Part shown: piece by piece, positions 9,443 to 17,317 of the stretch
Position numbering within the stretch: position 1 is the first letter of the stretch
How the letters are laid out: every line of letters begins with the position of its first letter
Assembly: GCA_001618605.1 (NCBI GenBank)
Contig: LKHC01000105.1
Location: forward strand, 75,250 to 139,249
Origin: Candidatus Fermentibacter danicus
GTDB lineage: Bacteria > Fermentibacterota > Fermentibacteria > Fermentibacterales > Fermentibacteraceae
Direction: 5' to 3'
DNA: 64,000 nt
Notes under the pieces: generated by a model
Seen by the model: the letters and a program-made list of their open reading frames with translations, nothing else
The model's database searches: none
Told to the model about the DNA's origin: nothing
Program-made: the position numbers and the translations under genes

Positions 9443-10599
9443 GCTCCGGCACCCGTGCTTCGCATCTCGACGAAGGCGAGGGCTCCCAGCCCCTCCCCGC
9501 GCCCCAGTGCGCCGAGGGAGTTGGTCGTGGTTCCCTTCACCCATACCGCGTCCAGAGGGACGCCCAGGATTCCGGCGAGACTCCCGCGCAGTTCCTGGCG
9601 CAGCGGAGAGATGCGCGGAAGCTCGGAGACTATCGTCAGGTCGAGCAGCGCGAACTCCCATCCCGCCTTCCGCGCCTCGGACAGAACCCGCCCGGTCAGA
9701 ACGGCGCTGTCGGCTCCGGCATACGAAGGATCGGACGGAGGGAACAGTGTTCCTATGTCGCCCAGCCTGGCCGCCGAAAGAATGGCGTCCATCACTGCAT
9801 GCAGCGCGGCATCGCCGTCCGAATGACCTTCGAGACCGCGGAATCCGGCGAGGTTGCACCCGCAGAGGATCAGGGGTCTTCCCTCGGCGAAGGGATGGAA
9901 GTCCAGCCCCACGCCCGTCCTCGTCACCGACCGGGGCGGACCGGCGAGGCGCTCCGCCAGGACGAGATCGCCCCGCGAGGTGATCTTCGCGTTGGCTTCG
10001 TCGCCTTCGACGATCCTTACGGGATGTCCCGAAAGCTCCACCCCCTGTGCCTCGTCGGTGAAGTTCCCCTCGAGCGCCAGAGCCTCCTCGAGCAGACCCC
10101 GTTCGAATCCCTGGGGAGTCTGGCTGCGCCAAAGCCCGGATCTGTCCACGGTGGCCTCGACTACCCCGTCCGAGACCCTCTTTAGGGTGTCTGCAACGGG
10201 TATGCCGGGTGCCGCCGCCCCTGTCTCCTCGCACGCCCGCATGACCCTCTCGAAGAGCGGACGCGATGCCAGAGGCCTCGCGGCGTCGTGGACAAGAATG
10301 TGCGTACAGCCGGGGAGAGCTTCGAGGCCGTTCGCCACGGAGTCCCTCCTTCGGGGGCCGCCTCGTGCGGTCCGGACCCGGGGGTGCTTCGCAGCCTCCG
10401 GGTCGCTCTCCTCACCCTGTGGGAGAACGAGGCAGACTTCCCCGATCCTGTCGATCGACAACGCAGTTTCCAGGCTCCACCTGAAAAGAGGCCTTCCGAT
10501 GAGAGGGGCGAACTGCTTGGGCAGGCTGCCCCCGAAGCGTTCTCCGCGGCCCGCGGCCACGATTATGCAGCCCCAGCGGACCGCCTCAGTCGGAGTCAT
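9439..10599 (-). CDS. ispDF: Bifunctional IspD-IspF (MEP pathway)
   Basis: A 386-residue fusion of two enzymes of the non-mevalonate isoprenoid pathway. Residues 5-215 are the cytidylyltransferase IspD (IIVAAGRGERFGGSLPKQF, HDAARPL, TPQGF). Residues 228-386 are the cyclase IspF, with metal/substrate motif GVGLDFHPF, GHSDGDAALHAVMDA and C-terminal KGTTTNSLGALGRGEG. The fused form is known from other lineages. ATG at 10599 has AGGGAG 4 bases upstream and overlaps the PIN/TRAM gene by 14 bases; an earlier in-frame start would run into that gene. Confidence 0.96.
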   Translation of the reverse strand: MTPTEAVRWGCIIVAAGRGERFGGSLPKQFAPLIGRPLFRWSLETALSIDRIGEVCLVLPQGEESDPEAAKHPRVRTARGGPRRRDSVANGLEALPGCTHILVHDAARPLASRPLFERVMRACEETGAAAPGIPVADTLKRVSDGVVEATVDRSGLWRSQTPQGFERGLLEEALALEGNFTDEAQGVELSGHPVRIVEGDEANAKITSRGDLVLAERLAGPPRSVTRTGVGLDFHPFAEGRPLILCGCNLAGFRGLEGHSDGDAALHAVMDAILSAARLGDIGTLFPPSDPSYAGADSAVLTGRVLSEARKAGWEFALLDLTIVSELPRISPLRQELRGSLAGILGVPLDAVWVKGTTTNSLGALGRGEGLGALAFVEMRSTGAGA

Positions 10600-11644
10600 C
10601 TTCTCCCTGCTCGACCGGGCCGGCGTCGACCGGGACTTCATGCATCTCGTCCTCGGGATGCTGGGCGATCCTCGAGAAGACCATCGTCCCGCCGGAGGCG
10701 CGGAAGGTGGTGTGTGCCACGGCGTCGATGGTCTTTCCTATGAACTCCTCGCCGTCCTCGACGACCACCATGGTTCCGTCATTGAGATAGCCGATGGCCT
10801 GGCCCTGATTGCGGCCCTTCCTGACGGGCTTCAGCCTGACCTTCTCGCCGGGAAGCACTATGGCGCGGGCCGCCGCGCCGACCTCGTCGAGCCTGATCAC
10901 CTTGTTGCCCTCGCGGGCGGCCGTGTCGAGCATCGCGGAGTCCCCGCTGACGAGAGAGGCGCTCTCCCGCTTGAGCCAGTCGAGGATGCGGAAGCTCTCC
11001 TTCTCGGGATCGCCGAAATCCCTGTACTCGACTCCGCCGGACTTGCCGGCCGCCTCCTCGAGCCTTTCGAGCGTCTCCAGCCCTCTCCTGGCCCTGCCCC
11101 TCTGGATTATGTCCTTGGACTTCATGAGGTTCTCGAGCGCGGGCCTGATCGAAGCCGGCACCACGAACGGGCCGGTCAGGAGGCCTACGAGCGCCAGATC
11201 GGCCACTCTGCCGTCAATTATCGAGGACTGATCCACCAGCGTGGCCGCCGTCCGGACATATGAAGGAACGACCGTCTCACGGCCCGGGGCGCCCGAGGCT
11301 CTCGGCACCTTGGCGAAGGCTACCTGTGCGAACGCGTATCCCAGGGCCAGGGGAATCAGCAGGAAGAGATCGACCCCGTCCTCCGAGCCCAGTCTCACGT
11401 TGCCCAGCCGCAGCACCAGCATCAGCAGCAACCCGATGCCTATCCCCGCGGCGGCGCCGACCATGGTGTAGACGACGTCTATGACGGGCAGCTTCACGAA
11501 TTTCGTCTCTATGACAATGGCCGCGATGCCCGCAGCCAGGCCGAGCAGCAGGCCGAGGCGCCAGTCGCTGGTGGAAGCCGAAACCCCCACCACACACAGA
11601 ACGAGCAGCAGCAGGAGCCTCGGGCCCCATCCTTCGGTCTTCAC
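10586..11644 (-). CDS. PIN-TRAM membrane protein, YacL-like
   Basis: A 352-residue protein with about four N-terminal helices (residues 8-110), a PIN ribonuclease-fold domain (acidic residues in VDQSSIIDGRVADL and VSGDSAMLDTA) and a C-terminal TRAM RNA-binding domain (PGEKVRLKPVRKGRNQGQAIG). This matches YacL of Gram-positives and its homologues, a membrane-tethered putative RNase. The start is GTG at 11644 with GGAGGT about 9 bases upstream; an ATG just before it hits a stop after three codons. Next to radA, as often in bacteria. Confidence 0.93.
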   Translation of the reverse strand: MKTEGWGPRLLLLLVLCVVGVSASTSDWRLGLLLGLAAGIAAIVIETKFVKLPVIDVVYTMVGAAAGIGIGLLLMLVLRLGNVRLGSEDGVDLFLLIPLALGYAFAQVAFAKVPRASGAPGRETVVPSYVRTAATLVDQSSIIDGRVADLALVGLLTGPFVVPASIRPALENLMKSKDIIQRGRARRGLETLERLEEAAGKSGGVEYRDFGDPEKESFRILDWLKRESASLVSGDSAMLDTAAREGNKVIRLDEVGAAARAIVLPGEKVRLKPVRKGRNQGQAIGYLNDGTMVVVEDGEEFIGKTIDAVAHTTFRASGGTMVFSRIAQHPEDEMHEVPVDAGPVEQGEDDSD

Positions 11645-11662
11645 GATTGCATACCTCCAGTG

Positions 11663-13030
11663 TCAGCGGCGTCCGGAGGGTGCAAGAATGTCCTCCATGC
11701 AGCCGCTCAGTGTTGAATGCCCTCTGAGGGCGCCGTCCGCCTCCGCGCAGTCCTCGGTGCTGCCTGCGAAGAGGTCGAATCCAAGCGACCTGGCCTCCCT
11801 GAGCCGCCTGTCGAAACCGGAAACCGGCCTCAGCTCCCCGCCGAGACCGACCTCGGCCGAAACCGCGAGCCCGGCCGGAATGGGTCTATCGAGTCTGCTG
11901 GAAGCCACTGCGAGGCAGATGGCCAGATCCGCCCCGGGGTCGGAGAGGTTCGCGCCTCCGGCCACGTTGACATAGACGTCCTGGGCGCCGAGTTCGAGGC
12001 CGCAGCGCTTCTCCAGGACGGCGAGGAGCATCGGCAGCCTTCTGGAGTCGATGCCGTTGGCGCTCCTCTGGGGAAATCCGTACCGGGTCGGCGAAGTGAG
12101 GGCCTGTACCTCGACGAGGAAGGGCCTGGTCCCCTCCATCACGGCGCAGACGACGCCGCCCGACAGTCCGTCCTGCCTCCTGCCGAGGAAGAAGGCCGAG
12201 GCTTCCGCGATCCCCTTCAGGCCCTGCCGGGTCATCTCGAACACCCCGAGTTCGTTCGTGGGACCGAATCGGTTCTTGAGAGACCGGAGAAGTCTGTGGG
12301 GCCTGTTGGAGTCTCCTTCGAAACCGATCACGGTGTCCACCAGGTGTTCCAGCACCTTCGGCCCGGCCAGGGAGCCGTCCTTCGTCACGTGGCCCACGAT
12401 GAGGCTGGTCTTCCCCCGGGGCTTGGTGAGGCTCACCAGCTCGGCGGCGCAGTGCCTCACCTGCGCAACCGATCCGGGCCCGCTGGTCAGCGCCTCCGAA
12501 TAGACGGTCTGAATGGAATCGACGATGAGTATCCCCGCCCCCGTGCGCTCCAGAGCGGACTCGATCTCCTCGAGCCTCGTCTCCGGAAGAATCAGGATGT
12601 TGCCGCTCGCGCAGCCGATCCTCCTGGCCCGGCTCGCGATCTGCCCGGCGGACTCCTCGGCGGTCGCGTAGAGCACGGTTTCGCCCGCTCCGGAAAGAAA
12701 GGCGGAGAGCTGAAGCATCAGTGTGCTCTTGCCTATGCCGGGCTCGCCCCCGAGGAGAGCCATCGACCCTCTGAACAGCCCACCTCCCAGCACCCTGTCG
12801 AACTCCGGGATGCCGGTTGGAATCCTCTCCCCGTCCTCCTCGGGGATGGAATCGATCCGGACCGCCTCCACGGATTTCCGCGAGGGGCTTCCGAGGCGTC
12901 CCTTCCCCTCCTGTACCGGTTCCTCGACCATCGTGTTCCAGGAACCGCAGGCCGGGCACCTCCCGCTCCAGTTCGGGCTGCCGTTGCCGCACTGCGTGCA
13001 GAAGAACGAAGTACGCCTGCGCTGCTTCAA
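11663..13030 (-). CDS. radA: DNA repair protein RadA
   Basis: A 455-residue RecA-like branch-migration helicase. The N-terminal C4 zinc finger is CTQCGNGSPNWSGRCPACGSW (residues 11-31). Walker A is GGEPGIGKSTLM (about residue 95), the RadA-specific KNRFG motif is at about 250, and the Lon-like C-terminal domain follows from about 290. The length is normal for the family. It starts with TTG at 13030, overlapping the dnaB stop as TTGA. Confidence 0.97.
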   Translation of the reverse strand: MKQRRRTSFFCTQCGNGSPNWSGRCPACGSWNTMVEEPVQEGKGRLGSPSRKSVEAVRIDSIPEEDGERIPTGIPEFDRVLGGGLFRGSMALLGGEPGIGKSTLMLQLSAFLSGAGETVLYATAEESAGQIASRARRIGCASGNILILPETRLEEIESALERTGAGILIVDSIQTVYSEALTSGPGSVAQVRHCAAELVSLTKPRGKTSLIVGHVTKDGSLAGPKVLEHLVDTVIGFEGDSNRPHRLLRSLKNRFGPTNELGVFEMTRQGLKGIAEASAFFLGRRQDGLSGGVVCAVMEGTRPFLVEVQALTSPTRYGFPQRSANGIDSRRLPMLLAVLEKRCGLELGAQDVYVNVAGGANLSDPGADLAICLAVASSRLDRPIPAGLAVSAEVGLGGELRPVSGFDRRLREARSLGFDLFAGSTEDCAEADGALRGHSTLSGCMEDILAPSGRR

Positions 13031-14379
13031 TCCTGGTCCCAGGGCCTCTCGATGAATCGTCCGAACCTGGTCTGGAAGGTCATGTCGATCTCGCCCCGTG
13101 GGCCGTTCCTCTGCTTGCCGATTATCAGACGCACGTTCCTGTCCTCCCGGTATCCCGTGTCGGACAGGGTTTCGTCACTCGAGTCCTCGTGCAGAAACAG
13201 AACCAGGTCTGCGTCCTGCTCTATCGCCCCGCTCTCACGGAGATCCTGGAGCCTGGGCACCCTGGAGGGACCGTCGGTCACGGCCCGCCGCGATAGCTGC
13301 GAGAGAGCCACAACGGGCACGTCGAGATCCTTGGCGAGCGCCTTCAGATCCCCGGAGATGCGTGCGATCTCCTGCTGCCGGTTCTCCTCGCCGCCCACTC
13401 CCCTCATGAGCTGGAGGTAATCGACGAAGACGGCGGCAAGGCCCCCGCATTTCTTCCTCAGCCGCCTGGCGCCGGCCCTCAGCTCGAGGGAGGTGAGTCC
13501 GGTGTGCTCGTTGACGTAGAGCGGCATGTTCGAGAGCCTTTCGCAGGCGTTGGTGAAGTCGAGCATGGCTCTGCTAGAGATGTTGCCCCCGACCCAGGCC
13601 TGCAGGGCGACCATGGACTCCGCGGACATGACGCGCTTGATCAGCTCCCTGCCGGTCATCTCCAGGCTGAAGAAGCCCACCGTCCCGCCTTCCTGTCGGG
13701 CGATGTTCACGGCGATGTTGAGCGCCAGCGTCGTCTTGCCCACGGAGGGCCTCGCCGCGATTATTATGAGCTCCCCGCCATGGAACCCCGTAGTCATCGC
13801 ATCCAGCCTGTCGAAGCCGGTGCTCAGGCCGGTGACATGGCTGTTGGATGCGTTGAGCTTCTCGAACTCCTTCAGGCCGAGTCCGACGAGTTCCTGCATC
13901 GACAGGAAGTCCTGATCGACCAGCTTCTCTCCGACATTGAAGACCCTCTTCTCGGCGCGGTCTATTATCTCGGCGGGGATGAGTCTCCCCTCCGCGATCT
14001 CCCTGATAGTCTCGCGGCTCGCCGCGCCGAGGCGCCTCAGCAGGGCCTTCTCCCGGACGATCTCTGCGTACTGCTTCACGCTGGCAAGGATCGGGATGTC
14101 GGCGGCAAGCTCGGTCAGATAGTCCACCCCTCCAGCCAGATCCAGCAGCTTATTCCTCTCGAGTTCCTCCGCGACGGTCACGATGTCGATGTACCTGTTC
14201 CTCTCGTCGAGAGCCTTGCACGCCTTGTAGACATAGGCATGCTTCGAGTCGTGGAAATCCTCGGAATTGAGTATGCTGAAGACCTCTACGGCTATCTCGG
14301 GGTCGGTCATCACTCCGGCGAGAACGCCTCTCTCGGCCTCGATGCTTCTCGGGGCGACCGGTTCCGGATCAGGAGCCAT
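13027..14379 (-). CDS. dnaB: Replicative DNA helicase DnaB
   Basis: A 450-residue protein with the DnaB N-terminal primase-interacting domain (PRSIEAERGVLAGVM) and the RecA-like C-terminal ATPase: Walker A ARPSVGKTTLALN near residue 210, Walker B AVFVDYLQLM, arginine region FLHEDSS. Length and order are normal and no intein is present. The hexamer unwinds DNA ahead of the fork. The start is ATG at 14379, 6 bases after the UDG stop. Confidence 0.97.
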   Translation of the reverse strand: MAPDPEPVAPRSIEAERGVLAGVMTDPEIAVEVFSILNSEDFHDSKHAYVYKACKALDERNRYIDIVTVAEELERNKLLDLAGGVDYLTELAADIPILASVKQYAEIVREKALLRRLGAASRETIREIAEGRLIPAEIIDRAEKRVFNVGEKLVDQDFLSMQELVGLGLKEFEKLNASNSHVTGLSTGFDRLDAMTTGFHGGELIIIAARPSVGKTTLALNIAVNIARQEGGTVGFFSLEMTGRELIKRVMSAESMVALQAWVGGNISSRAMLDFTNACERLSNMPLYVNEHTGLTSLELRAGARRLRKKCGGLAAVFVDYLQLMRGVGGEENRQQEIARISGDLKALAKDLDVPVVALSQLSRRAVTDGPSRVPRLQDLRESGAIEQDADLVLFLHEDSSDETLSDTGYREDRNVRLIIGKQRNGPRGEIDMTFQTRFGRFIERPWDQD

Positions 14380-14385
14380 GCAGAA

Positions 14386-15057
14386 TCACTTCCTCGGCAG
14401 CCCGCCGCGCTCCATGAGCCGACGGAGCTTCTTCACGTCCTCCCACACAGGCCTCTTGAGCGCGGGAGTCCGCAGGAGAGCCGCCGGGTGGTACGTGACT
14501 ATCACCGGGATTCCCCGGTAGGAATGTTCCGAGTTCCTCGCCTGACCGATGGGGGCTCTGATGCCGAGGAGCCTCGATACGGCGGTCGCACCCAGCGCGA
14601 GTATGACCCCCGGCTGCATCGCGTCGATCTGTGCGTCGAGCACCCACGCGCAGGCCTCCACTTCGTCGGGCGAGGGCACCCTGTTTTCGGGAGGGCGGCA
14701 CTTGACCACGTTCGCGATGAAACAGGACTCCCTGTCGAGGCCGATCGAGGCGAGAATCCTGTCCAGAAGCTGCCCCGCCTTCCCCACGAACGGCCGGCCG
14801 GTCTCGTCCTCGCTGGCACCGGGCCCCTCGCCGACCACGAGAATGCCCGAACGAGGATCACCCTCGCCGAAGACCAGATTCCGTCTCGTGCCCGACAGCC
14901 TGCAGGACGAGCAGTCGCCCAGCTTCGCCCTCACGGCATCCATCGCAGTCTTCGCGCCGTCGGAAGAATCCGGCTCCCGGCCCCTTCGAGCGCGCACATC
15001 CCCGTCGGCGTCACTCCCGCTCCATCCGTCGGGCATCTTTCCACCGGGGAAATGCAC
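14386..15057 (-). CDS. Type 4 (iron-sulfur) uracil-DNA glycosylase
   Basis: A 223-residue family 4 UDG. The active-site block GEGPGASEDETGRPFVGKAGQLLD (key residues E, D, G-R-P-F) and the second motif TYHPAALLR are present. Four cysteines fit the 4Fe-4S cluster: C-x-x-C near residue 50, one in VVKCRPPEN and one in EVEACAW. Removes uracil from DNA. I kept GTG at 15057; an ATG seven codons later (15036), preceded by GGTGGAAAG, is an equally good start. The first 40 residues are low-complexity and variable. Confidence 0.94.
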   Translation of the reverse strand: MHFPGGKMPDGWSGSDADGDVRARRGREPDSSDGAKTAMDAVRAKLGDCSSCRLSGTRRNLVFGEGDPRSGILVVGEGPGASEDETGRPFVGKAGQLLDRILASIGLDRESCFIANVVKCRPPENRVPSPDEVEACAWVLDAQIDAMQPGVILALGATAVSRLLGIRAPIGQARNSEHSYRGIPVIVTYHPAALLRTPALKRPVWEDVKKLRRLMERGGLPRK

Positions 15058-15103
15058 CTTCCCGAGTCCGAAACTCGCGACGGCCGACCAGAGCGGGTCC
15101 AGG

Positions 15104-16387
15104 TCAGACTCCTCGTGAGGGCGGGCGGCCCAGGGAGGAGACGATCATCTCCGCCACGAACCGCTTCGAACCCTCGGGGATTTCGACATCTTCGCGCCCT
15201 GCGCGGATGAGGACGCCCGAATCCGCATCGGAATCCATGCCGGAGCCGGGGAGGTCGCCGAAGTTGAGGAACGAGGCGAAAGCGCCCTTGGACGACATCT
15301 TCCTCCGGGCGCGTTCCAGCGCGATGTCCCTGTCGCCGAACTCGAGGCTGAAGGAGAGGAGCGGGCAGAGGCCGGAAACGGACGCGGAGACGTCCTCGAC
15401 CTGTTCGAGTTCGAGCATCATCCCGCCGCCGCTTCTGGGCAGCTTGCCGTCCATCCTCCGCACTGGTCTGAAATCGGCCACTGCGGCGGGCATCGCGAGG
15501 AGGTCGTGGCCTGGCGCGAGGTCGTGCAGAAGGGCGGAGAGCCCGGAGGCGTCCGTGAAGCGTTCGAGCGTAACCGCCCGGGGGGGAGCGGCCCTGCAGG
15601 GCCCGAGGAGAAGCGTGACGGAAGCGCCCGCAGCTCTGAAGGCGGAGGCGAGTTCGCAGCCCATCACCCCGCTGGACCGGTTGGAGAGGAATCTGACGTC
15701 GTCGATGTATTCCCTGGTGGGACCGGATGCTATGAGCACCCTCCGGCCCTCCCAGGAGACGGGAGGCGGCATCGAGGGATCGAGCGCCCTGGCCGCGGAC
15801 GGATATGGAATCCCGCCGATGCGCGACGCCTCGGCCTCCACGATCGAGAGGAGCCTCCTCGAGGCTTCGGGCAGCCCGTCGTTCTCGACGACGAAGTCGA
15901 AGGCGCCGATCCAGCGCATCTCGACGGAGGCCGCCGACATCCGTCTGGCCAGATCCTCTCCGCTCTCCGTGCCACGGCCTTCGAGCCTGCCAGCCAGGAC
16001 GCCGGCCGAGGGAGGGAGGACGAAGACCAGCACGGCACCCGGGATCGCCGCCCTTACGTTCCGGGCGCCCACGACGTCGATGTCCAGGATCACGGAACGG
16101 CCGGCTGCCAGTGTCTTCTCGACCCAGCCCCTGGACGTGCCGTACCTGTACCCGTGGACACGGGCCCATTCCAGGAAGAATCCCTCACGGACGAGTTCGT
16201 CGAATTCGTCGTCCGTCACGAAGTCATAGTCCCGGCCTTCCTTCTCGCCGCCCCTCGGCGGACGCGTGGTGGTGCTGACCGAGAACTCGAATTCCGGGGC
16301 TTCCGAAACGAGCCTCCTGGCGAGCGTCGTCTTCCCGGCGCCCGAGGGGCCGGCAAGGACCAGCAGCATCCCCGCCCTATTCGACAT
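15104..16387 (-). CDS. Guanylate kinase fused to phosphopantothenoylcysteine synthetase (CoaB) domain
   Basis: One uninterrupted 427-residue frame holds two enzymes. Residues 7-200 are guanylate kinase: P-loop AGPSGAGKTTLARRL, STTTRPPRGGEKEGRDYDF, and LDIDVVGARNVR. Residues 225-427 resemble the CoaB half of CoaBC: VLIASGPTREYIDDVRFLSNRSSGVMG, then MPAAVADFRP and a C-terminal KRFVAEMI. The flavin-dependent CoaC decarboxylase half is absent, and the usual KxKK-type stretch reads DGKLPRSGGG. gmk and coaBC are often neighbours with rpoZ between them; no rpoZ is seen here. ATG at 16387 overlaps the yicC stop. Confidence 0.92.
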   Translation of the reverse strand: MSNRAGMLLVLAGPSGAGKTTLARRLVSEAPEFEFSVSTTTRPPRGGEKEGRDYDFVTDDEFDELVREGFFLEWARVHGYRYGTSRGWVEKTLAAGRSVILDIDVVGARNVRAAIPGAVLVFVLPPSAGVLAGRLEGRGTESGEDLARRMSAASVEMRWIGAFDFVVENDGLPEASRRLLSIVEAEASRIGGIPYPSAARALDPSMPPPVSWEGRRVLIASGPTREYIDDVRFLSNRSSGVMGCELASAFRAAGASVTLLLGPCRAAPPRAVTLERFTDASGLSALLHDLAPGHDLLAMPAAVADFRPVRRMDGKLPRSGGGMMLELEQVEDVSASVSGLCPLLSFSLEFGDRDIALERARRKMSSKGAFASFLNFGDLPGSGMDSDADSGVLIRAGREDVEIPEGSKRFVAEMIVSSLGRPPSRGV

Positions 16388-17243
16388 TGGCCGCCTGCTC
16401 CCTCAGTGAGGAGAGTTCGTTCTTCATCTCGACCACGATCATGGTTCCGGCGGGAGTCTCCAGCTTGGCGCCGAGCGTGTTGATTTCGCGCTGGAGCTCC
16501 TGCAGCAGAAAGCCAAGCTTCCTGCCGGCATCAGGCTCGTCGGATGAGGCGAGATCGAGCGCGGAGGAGACATGGCATCCAAGCCTCTCCAGCTCCTCGC
16601 ACACATCCAGCCTGTCGGCCATGACGGCAAGCTCCTGGAGAAGCCTCTGCTCGTCCACCCTGGAGGAATCTCCCAGCAGTTTCCCGACTCTCTCCCTCAT
16701 CCTTTCGAATGCCTCGGGCACGGCCTCCTGCTGGATCGCCGCAACTTCCGAGGCGAGCGATCCGATCCTGGTGAGGTGCTCGGACATCAGGGCCGCGAGA
16801 GCCTCCCCTTCGGCCCTGCGCGAACGGGTGAGGTCGTCGAGGCAGGACGCCACGCATTCCAGGACAGGGCCCGCATCGGGAGCCTCCGGCTCGGAGGAGG
16901 CCCTGAGCACGCCGGGAAGCCTCATTAGATCCAGAGCGGAGATGCCGCCGTCGAGCCCGAGCCGGGCTGCGATCAGAGCCGCTGCCTCCGCCAGCTTCCC
17001 GGCCCTCTCGAAATCGACGGGAAGCGCATCTCCGGAGGAGCCGGCCGCTTCGACCGTGAGCCTCAGATCGATGCGGCCCCTCGAATACCTCTTCCTGATC
17101 TCGTCGCGTATGTCCTGTTCCATCGAGGCAAGCTGATCCGGGAGGCTCACGCTCACATGAAGACCCTTCTGGTTCACGCTGCGGGCCTCGGCGGCGATGC
17201 TGCAGCGGCCGGCCAGAACGACTGCTCTTCCGAATCCGGTCAT
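16377..17243 (-). CDS. YicC-family endoribonuclease
   Basis: A 288-residue YicC homologue: N-terminal MTGFGRA, then the EARSVNQKGLHVSV block, and a C-terminal DUF1732-type region KLGFLLQELQREINTLGAK with a final acidic EMKNELSSLREQ. The family includes RNA-cleaving enzymes acting on small RNAs. I start at ATG 17243 because family members open with SMTGFGR; GGAG lies 3 bases upstream, which is tight. It heads the long minus-strand run and sits upstream of gmk, the usual bacterial order. Confidence 0.93.
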   Translation of the reverse strand: MTGFGRAVVLAGRCSIAAEARSVNQKGLHVSVSLPDQLASMEQDIRDEIRKRYSRGRIDLRLTVEAAGSSGDALPVDFERAGKLAEAAALIAARLGLDGGISALDLMRLPGVLRASSEPEAPDAGPVLECVASCLDDLTRSRRAEGEALAALMSEHLTRIGSLASEVAAIQQEAVPEAFERMRERVGKLLGDSSRVDEQRLLQELAVMADRLDVCEELERLGCHVSSALDLASSDEPDAGRKLGFLLQELQREINTLGAKLETPAGTMIVVEMKNELSSLREQAANVE

Positions 17244-17275
17244 AGACTCCAGGGGGCACCTCCAGTGATGAGTCC

Positions 17276-17296
17276 GGAAGGTATATTCTACTTCCA
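17276..17296. promoter_or_regulatory. Shared divergent -10 region between yicC and rqcH
   Basis: The 74-base gap between the divergent genes holds TATATT on the plus strand (17282-17287); the same bases read TAGAAT on the minus strand (17285-17290). Each matches 5 of 6 of the sigma70 -10 consensus. No good -35 is visible on either side. Inferred from sequence only. Confidence 0.4.
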
Positions 17297-17317
17297 AAAC
17301 GGAGGGGACGGTACAGT

